Part shown: piece after piece, positions 58,385 to 64,000 of the stretch
Numbering within the stretch: position 1 is the first letter of the stretch
Layout of the letters: each line of letters starts with the position of its first letter
NCBI RefSeq assembly: GCF_030269925.1
Contig: NC_085110.1
Location: forward strand, 9,300,001-9,364,000
Length of the DNA: 64,000 nt
Direction of reading: 5' to 3'
From: Bombyx mori
Lineage: Eukaryota > Arthropoda > Insecta > Lepidoptera > Bombycidae
Notes under the pieces: generated by a model
What the model was told of the DNA's origin: nothing
Seen by the model: only the letters and a program-made list of their open reading frames with translations
The model's database searches: none
Translations under genes and position numbers: made by a program

Positions 58385-58640
58385 GCCTCCTCTAATCACT
58401 TTCTCCTGCATCATCTTGCGCCATTCCTGCCTGTCCTCGGCTGTGTGGATAGCAACGTGGACTGAGGTATTGAGAGTGGAGCGTATTTGGTCCGACCAGC
58501 GCATTCGATTTCTGCCTCAGTGCCTTCTCCCGCATACCTTGCCTGTCACCAGCAGCTTCTTCAGATTGTCACCTCTCTTTCTGGCGATATGTCCAAAGAA
58601 CTCGAAACTCCTCCGTGCGCATGTAGTGCTGAGGCGCACT
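58385..58640 (-). pseudogene. LINE reverse transcriptase C-terminal remnant
   Basis: Minus strand reads RNRMRWSDQIRSTLNTSVHV, HTAEDRQEWRKMMQEKVI, RGGHDPQH-stop. Same family type as the remnant at 4940. Confidence 0.7.
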
Positions 58641-58699
58641 ATATAACTTGCATATTATAGATTAAAAATAAGCAGTAAAATTTTTCTTATTCCCGTATA

Positions 58700-59077
58700 T
58701 TGCGACAACTGCTTAGTCTTTCCTTTAAAAAAAAAAAAAAACTAGTGTCTCAGTTAAAAAAATATATATTACAAAAAAAAAAACGGCAGTTGAGCACACA
58801 AATTTGTAGGGTGTGGTTGTACGGCCGATCTGACTCTCCCTCTGTAGGTTACCCTCCTGAATTCCGGCAGCCAACGGACGTGGGTTGACCCGCTGAAGCA
58901 CCACGTCTGGACTCCTGGAGGTTTCCTGGGCTGGCTAGATCACCAGGGTACGGGTTACTGGGCGGAGATGACCTTTTCAGCACACGCAGTTATCGGGTGA
59001 AGCAATAAGCAAGAAGCGTGAAAAAGCAGCTAGGCATGAACCCCTAAAAGCGGGGTCGAATCCGTTTATTTTAATCT
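58700..59077. other. A-rich tract and unassigned GC-richer segment
   Basis: Poly-A runs at 58728-58741 and 58771-58783 are followed by a non-coding GC-richer segment of unknown origin, possibly a LINE or structural-RNA-derived repeat. Confidence 0.35.
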
Positions 59078-59406
59078 TGTTAATATTAAACAGCACACGA
59101 TATTGCTGTACTAAATATATTTTTTAAATAAATTATTTGTAGGTAAGTCGTCTAGGTTTGAAAACGAACTTTAACTGAACTCGAATACAAACGTAAGACT
59201 AATAAGGAAGTCTAGTGACGACTGCCGGCGGCTGCGCAGTGTCTGCGCCAGCCGAACCTACGTCTCGGGGGGAGGTGGGAACTATTGTTCTCACCTCAGC
59301 GGTACAGTCGATAAAATAACTGCTTTGAACATAAATACTTTTGTTTTAAGGTTTTTTTTTTATCTTTTTATTTTGCAGACGATTTAAGTTGTAACATTAC
59401 GTTACA
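59078..59406 (-). repeat. 3' LTR of the right-edge Ty3/gypsy element
   Basis: On the minus strand it begins TGTAACGTAATGTTACAACT after a polypurine tract (GACGGGGGG, about 59407-59418) and ends TTAATATTAACA, so TGT...ACA ends bound 329 bp. The partner LTR is outside the window, so the ends are inferred. Confidence 0.65.
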
Positions 59407-59664
59407 TTACCCCCCGTCGCACATAAGGATTTTAATCTTAGAATTAAAATCCGCAATTTTCAAGCGTGTATCAATTTCTTACAATCACCTTTTACACAAC
59501 CTTTCATACTTCACTAACAGTCAAAATAAATCAAATAATATGCAAAATTATAAGACTCCATAGCATAACGAAAGTCATAAGTCATAAGAATCGGCTTACG
59601 ACTTTTTGCAAGAAATGTAAAAAAGATTTTAATGGACATGGGCAACAAAAACGAAACGTAACAA

Positions 59665-62600
59665 CTATGAGTGTTGACCTAATATTTTCAAGTCTTTAAT
59701 ATGCCAAGTGCCTATGTTTTTACCCGACATGTCTTCTAGAACGTAGACAAGTGGTGAGAGTTTTTCGACAACTTTGCACTTGATATATTTCGGTGCTAAC
59801 TTCTTACTAAAATACTTATCTTTGTCACTCAGGACGTAAGCGCGTTTATAAACAGTATCTCCTACATTAAATTCAAAGGGCTTTCTGCGTAAATTATAGT
59901 TAGCAGTGTTTTTTACGTGTGCGTGATATAGAGATTTCTGAACTTGATCGAAGATGGAGCTCAAACACCCTAGGTTTTCGGCATACACATCTCGAGGTAG
60001 AAACAAAACTTGATCACCCAAATCAATATCAGTATAATGAGAGCCACATACTACTAGTTCTCTGCCAAAGACAAGGAATGACGGAGTGAAACCAGCAGCC
60101 TCGTTAACCGAATTATTAATGGCAAACTGGACACTAGGAATAAAAGTATCCCATGATCGATGATCACTATCTACAAACGTAGAAATACAAGTAATAATTG
60201 TTTTGTTATACCGCTCTACGGTATTCACCTGGGGGGTATATTTTGGCGTGAAAAATACGTTTGGTATGTTATACTTTTTGAATAGTGCATTTGTATGACT
60301 ACTAATGAACTGAGAGCCATTATCGAGAAAAATTGTTTGAGGCACACCATGAACGAGGAAAATTTGCTCTTCTAAAATTCGGACTATAATGTCTGAAGTT
60401 GCCTTTTTAATTGGATAAATGTGACAAAATTTCGAAAAACAGCAAGTTATCACTAGAATATGGCAATTTTGTTTTCGAGTCACAGGCAAAGGACCCATTA
60501 AATCAATCGATAACATCTGATACGGTCGAGAGCACTGCTTGGGGCGACCCATTTCTCCAAGAGTAGCATGGTTTTGAATTTTGTACTTGAGACAAGTGGA
60601 ACATGAACCTACGAAATTTGCTACGTCTCGATACATGCCTGGCCAATAGTATCTAAGGGCGATACGTCTGTAGGTCTTAAAAATACCCAAATGACCAGCT
60701 GTTGGCTCACTATGATTCTCAGCAATGACAGTGTTTCTAAGTTCTGAAGGAACTACCTCTTTCCACGAAAATTCATTTGTGAGATAACACTTATTCTTAC
60801 TACAACGGAAAAGAGCGTCATTTTTGATATGATGATTTGGATAATGTACAGGCTGGGTCAAACAATTATTATAAAGGGTCTTATACCAATCATCACTAGA
60901 AGTCGTGAGTGATTTAGCAGTAGTGATAGTATTGACTGGGACAGCTCTAGACAAAGCGTCGGGAATCACATTGTCTACACCGCGGCGGTGTTTGATTTCA
61001 AAATCAAACGACGATAATCGAACTCCCCAACGTGCAAGCCTACCCGTAGGATTGTTCAAGGAAAGGAACCACTTAAGTGCGCTGTGGTCTGTGTAAACTG
61101 TGAATGTCTTTCCGTTCTCCAGATAGCAACGCCAGTGTTCGAGAGCCACGAGAACAGCTAAGGTCTCACGTTCGGTAATGCTATAATTCTTTTCGGCCCC
61201 CGATAAGGACTTGCTCATATACGCTATAGGGTGCTCTTTCCCGTCAATAGTTTGTGTGAGCATACCACCTATCCCATAGTTACTTGCATCTGTATGGACT
61301 TCGAAAGGCAGATCATAATTTGGGCAGGAGAGAACAGGTGCCGAGACCAAAGATTCCTTAAGTTTTTTGAACGCAGTGTCGGCCTCATCTGTCCACTGGA
61401 AGGGAGGTGTTGATTTTTTGTTCGACAACCTATTAAGCGGCCCTGCGATAGTGCTAAAGTTTGGGACAAATCTCCGGTACCATGTTGCCGTGCCTAGGAA
61501 CCGTTTCAAGTCCTTACGACATGTAGGAGTTGGGTAATTTAGAATGGCTGTAACTTTATCCGGATCAGTCCGCAAACCATTCGCGTCGACCACATAGCCT
61601 AAATATTTAAGTTTACTTCGAAAAAATTCACACTTTTCTAAATTAATTGTTAGATTAGCATGGCGCAGCTTGTCTAACACGCGAAGAAGAAGACTAACAT
61701 GCTCATCAAACGTGCTACTTACTATTATCACATCATCTAAATATGCGAACGCCTTGTGATCCATGTCGCCAAACAATAAATCGACTAACCGCTGTTGCGT
61801 AGAAGGCGCATTGGTCAAACCAAACGGTGTAGTCTTGAACCGTAACGTCCCTCGTCCCGGAACGTAAAATGCCGTCTTGTCCCTATCTTCGAGTGCTATT
61901 GGTAATTGCCAGAAAGCCTTTGATAAGTCAATACTGCTAAGATAGCGCGCGTCTCGCAAGTTGTCCAATATCTCCGATATGTAAGGTAAGTTATAAGCGT
62001 CGCGTTTTGTAACAGAGTTTAGCTTCCTACTATCTAAGCAGAACCGCGGCTGACCATCTTTTTTAGTGACTAGCAATACCGGGGATTGCCAGGCACTCTC
62101 ACAAGGCTCAACTACATCAAGCTGGAGCATTTCGTCTACTTGCTCGACTAGGATTCTCTGTTTCTCTGGTGAAAGCCTATAGTAGCGCTGTCTCACAGGA
62201 GGAGAATTCCCCGTGTCGATGTGGTGAGTAATTAAGTTTGTGCGTCCAAGTCCTTTGCGCTCAAAAGATATTTCTTCAAACTGCTTGGTAATATTGTCAA
62301 CGACGGCCTTTTGTGATTCGTCCAAATAATCATACGAGCGCAAAAAATTGGTTGGGCTACCAACATCTAAATTAGCCAATGGAGGGCCGGGGAAATGAAG
62401 AGAACTCAAGTACTTCGGGCAAATTTTAAATGTGTGCCAAAAGTCAATCCCTAAAATAAGCGATGATTGAACTTCTGGAACTACGTGACTCTGAATAATG
62501 TGGAACTGGTTTTCGAAATGCACTGGCATATTAATATAGCCTATACTTCTAAGATTTTGTCCACCAGCCGCAATAATAGTCAATTTATCATCAGTACACA

Positions 62601-63918
62601 ACTCCAGCCCACGACTAACTAATGCACTATGAGCATTGTTGCCTAAAATAGTAACCGCTGAGCCTGAATCCAAAAGGCCGGAAACTGTCAAATCGTGTAT
62701 CTTAATATTAACATAGGGTCTTTTATCGTTAGTTGGTTTTGTATGCAGAATTGAAGCAACCTTGTAGCCATTAAAAAATAAACTAATTGTTTTTAACCAA
62801 TTCTTCCATTCATCCCGGCTGGTACGGTGTATCTTTACATGTTCCAGGGACAATGGTTTGCTGCAATTCTGCAAATTTAGTTTTTTTTTTGGAGCCTGTT
62901 TGCCAGTACAATGTGAACACTCAGGTTTCTTAACTCCCTTGCGACCACACTTAAAACACAAAACTTCCGTATTAGTGCAGTCCCTAAAACTATGCGTATT
63001 GTTGCGGCACCTAGGACAATAGGGTAATTTTTCCCTTGCATCGTGATGACTTTCTTCAATACTGTGTAGATATTTTTGATTAATATTAGTGTTCCTGTTT
63101 ATTTTTAATGGTTGATACGACTGTTTGTTGTAACTATAGCTAGATTTATAGTCGTAGGTCGATTTCGCCTTGGTCGCATATTTGTACGCAAATTCTGGTG
63201 CCAAGGTATCGGAAGTCGCTGCAGATGGTTCTCGAAAGTGGACGAGCCTAGACTGAACAATTTCATAATTCCTGCACAAGGATCTCAATTGATCAATGTT
63301 ACATATTTCAGTAGCAGAGGCTAGAGTGCTTGCATAGCAAGGGCGGATATTATGTAATACTATTTCAAGCTTGTCCTCTTCCGAAAGTGATTTTAAGAGG
63401 CGGGCAAACATACCCGAGAGAATAGCTAAGTATATCGTAATATTTTCCGTTTCCCCTTGAGTCCTAGCACGAATCTCAGCAAGTAAACGGTAATCATAGT
63501 CTGCTTTATCAAAATCTTTTTTTAAAAGAACAACAAGATCATCCCAAGATGAAACCTGGTCCTTAATACTCCTGAACCAATGCAGCGCATCATCTGTAAA
63601 TATTTCTGTAGCAGATGAGAGAAGTTTTGAGTCGGGGATGCTACGAGCCTCGCTAAATTCGTAAACACGTTGAATAAAAGATCGAACACATGATTTACCA
63701 TCGAACTTCAGCCTACTCAGTTCTGAAGTAACACCTCGATCACAAGTAACAGCGACATTAATTGGTGCCTGAATGCCAGGTACAGAAGCAGATGCTGAAC
63801 TAGATACACAAACTAATAGAGGGTCAACTGCCTTTTTGCTTAATTTCTGGAATTTTTCGTAGGATTCTTTAAAAAATTTACTACAAGCAGAGTGCGGCTT
63901 CTCTACTTCATCAACCAC
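59665..63918 (-). CDS. Gag-pol polyprotein of a Ty3/gypsy retrotransposon
   Basis: One uninterrupted 1417-residue frame. Gag fills about residues 1-300, with two CCHC-like knuckles (C-x2-C...H...C) at about 301-337. Protease LLDSGSAVTILG is at about 414, reverse transcriptase FAYLDDVIIVS at about 724, RNase H HTDASNYGIGG at about 876, and the integrase zinc finger near 1106. The integrase core has SIDLMGPLPV (about 1139), FLDNGSQF (about 1197) and a Glu in NTVERYNK. No env frame follows. Gag and pol share one frame without a shift, which is a minority arrangement. The intact frame suggests recent activity. The exact lineage was not assigned. Confidence 0.93.
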   Translation of the reverse strand: MVDEVEKPHSACSKFFKESYEKFQKLSKKAVDPLLVCVSSSASASVPGIQAPINVAVTCDRGVTSELSRLKFDGKSCVRSFIQRVYEFSEARSIPDSKLLSSATEIFTDDALHWFRSIKDQVSSWDDLVVLLKKDFDKADYDYRLLAEIRARTQGETENITIYLAILSGMFARLLKSLSEEDKLEIVLHNIRPCYASTLASATEICNIDQLRSLCRNYEIVQSRLVHFREPSAATSDTLAPEFAYKYATKAKSTYDYKSSYSYNKQSYQPLKINRNTNINQKYLHSIEESHHDAREKLPYCPRCRNNTHSFRDCTNTEVLCFKCGRKGVKKPECSHCTGKQAPKKKLNLQNCSKPLSLEHVKIHRTSRDEWKNWLKTISLFFNGYKVASILHTKPTNDKRPYVNIKIHDLTVSGLLDSGSAVTILGNNAHSALVSRGLELCTDDKLTIIAAGGQNLRSIGYINMPVHFENQFHIIQSHVVPEVQSSLILGIDFWHTFKICPKYLSSLHFPGPPLANLDVGSPTNFLRSYDYLDESQKAVVDNITKQFEEISFERKGLGRTNLITHHIDTGNSPPVRQRYYRLSPEKQRILVEQVDEMLQLDVVEPCESAWQSPVLLVTKKDGQPRFCLDSRKLNSVTKRDAYNLPYISEILDNLRDARYLSSIDLSKAFWQLPIALEDRDKTAFYVPGRGTLRFKTTPFGLTNAPSTQQRLVDLLFGDMDHKAFAYLDDVIIVSSTFDEHVSLLLRVLDKLRHANLTINLEKCEFFRSKLKYLGYVVDANGLRTDPDKVTAILNYPTPTCRKDLKRFLGTATWYRRFVPNFSTIAGPLNRLSNKKSTPPFQWTDEADTAFKKLKESLVSAPVLSCPNYDLPFEVHTDASNYGIGGMLTQTIDGKEHPIAYMSKSLSGAEKNYSITERETLAVLVALEHWRCYLENGKTFTVYTDHSALKWFLSLNNPTGRLARWGVRLSSFDFEIKHRRGVDNVIPDALSRAVPVNTITTAKSLTTSSDDWYKTLYNNCLTQPVHYPNHHIKNDALFRCSKNKCYLTNEFSWKEVVPSELRNTVIAENHSEPTAGHLGIFKTYRRIALRYYWPGMYRDVANFVGSCSTCLKYKIQNHATLGEMGRPKQCSRPYQMLSIDLMGPLPVTRKQNCHILVITCCFSKFCHIYPIKKATSDIIVRILEEQIFLVHGVPQTIFLDNGSQFISSHTNALFKKYNIPNVFFTPKYTPQVNTVERYNKTIITCISTFVDSDHRSWDTFIPSVQFAINNSVNEAAGFTPSFLVFGRELVVCGSHYTDIDLGDQVLFLPRDVYAENLGCLSSIFDQVQKSLYHAHVKNTANYNLRRKPFEFNVGDTVYKRAYVLSDKDKYFSKKLAPKYIKCKVVEKLSPLVYVLEDMSGKNIGTWHIKDLKILGQHS

Positions 63919-64000
63919 TATTCTGTTGATCCTATGATAAAGGTGATGAAAAATATTTTCTATGCGCGATAATGTACTTTTATCAGTAGGGCTTGACTCG
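63919..64000 (-). other. Leader of the right-edge retrotransposon
   Basis: Expected to hold the primer binding site and 5' LTR further right; too little is present to say. Confidence 0.4.

Overview
The window reads as lepidopteran nuclear DNA, almost certainly a Bombyx silkworm. It carries tRNA-derived Bm1-type SINEs, 3' ends of the Jockey-clade LINE that is abundant in silkworm (BMC1 type), Lepidoptera-style Helitrons ending in CTAG, mariner copies, AT-rich introns and insect versions of conserved genes. No rRNA, tRNA gene, CRISPR array or bacterial-style operon was seen.

Five host genes can be built by joining exons at phase-consistent GT/AG sites. (1) 5.5-21.0 kb, minus strand: the PIX Rho/Rac exchange factor (ARHGEF7 / Drosophila Pix), with SH3, DH, PH, GIT-binding segment and C-terminal coiled coil, plus a very large optional exon and an alternative 3' exon. 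(2) 30.8-37.4 kb, plus strand: a nine-exon ankyrin-repeat protein with a SOCS box, a probable cullin-5 ubiquitin ligase substrate receptor. (3) 49.9-49.3 kb, minus: a GTP cyclohydrolase I feedback regulator (GFRP) homologue. (4) 49.2-48.9 kb, minus: a second, intronless GFRP-like ORF starting 45 bp after the first stops. (5) 48.9-44.2 kb, minus: the ANKRD39 orthologue, starting 53 bp after the second ORF stops. The last three form an operon-like file on one strand.

The rest is mobile DNA, heavily nested. Between PIX and the SOCS-box gene (21.1-30.1 kb) lies a stretch bounded by two ~240 bp inverted repeats next to the two divergent promoters. It contains a palindromic MITE, a psq-type HTH fragment and a mariner split by about 6 kb; within that gap sits a Ty3/gypsy element of CsRn1 type with near-identical LTRs, whose 3' LTR has itself taken a 680 bp pogo-like MITE. 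A 3.4 kb element with an exact 8 bp target duplication (39.6-43.1 kb) and a 2.1 kb TA-flanked element carrying psq HTH pieces (46.2-48.2 kb, inside an ANKRD39 intron) are the least familiar transposons. From 50 to 59 kb are LINE pieces, a mariner with a SINE inside, a Helitron and MITEs. The right edge holds a second Ty3/gypsy element with one uninterrupted 1417-residue gag-pol ORF and its 3' LTR; its 5' LTR lies beyond the window.

The PIX and GFRP genes belong to cytoskeletal signalling and tetrahydrobiopterin control respectively; nothing in the sequence links them beyond position. All homology statements rest on recognised motifs, not on a database search.
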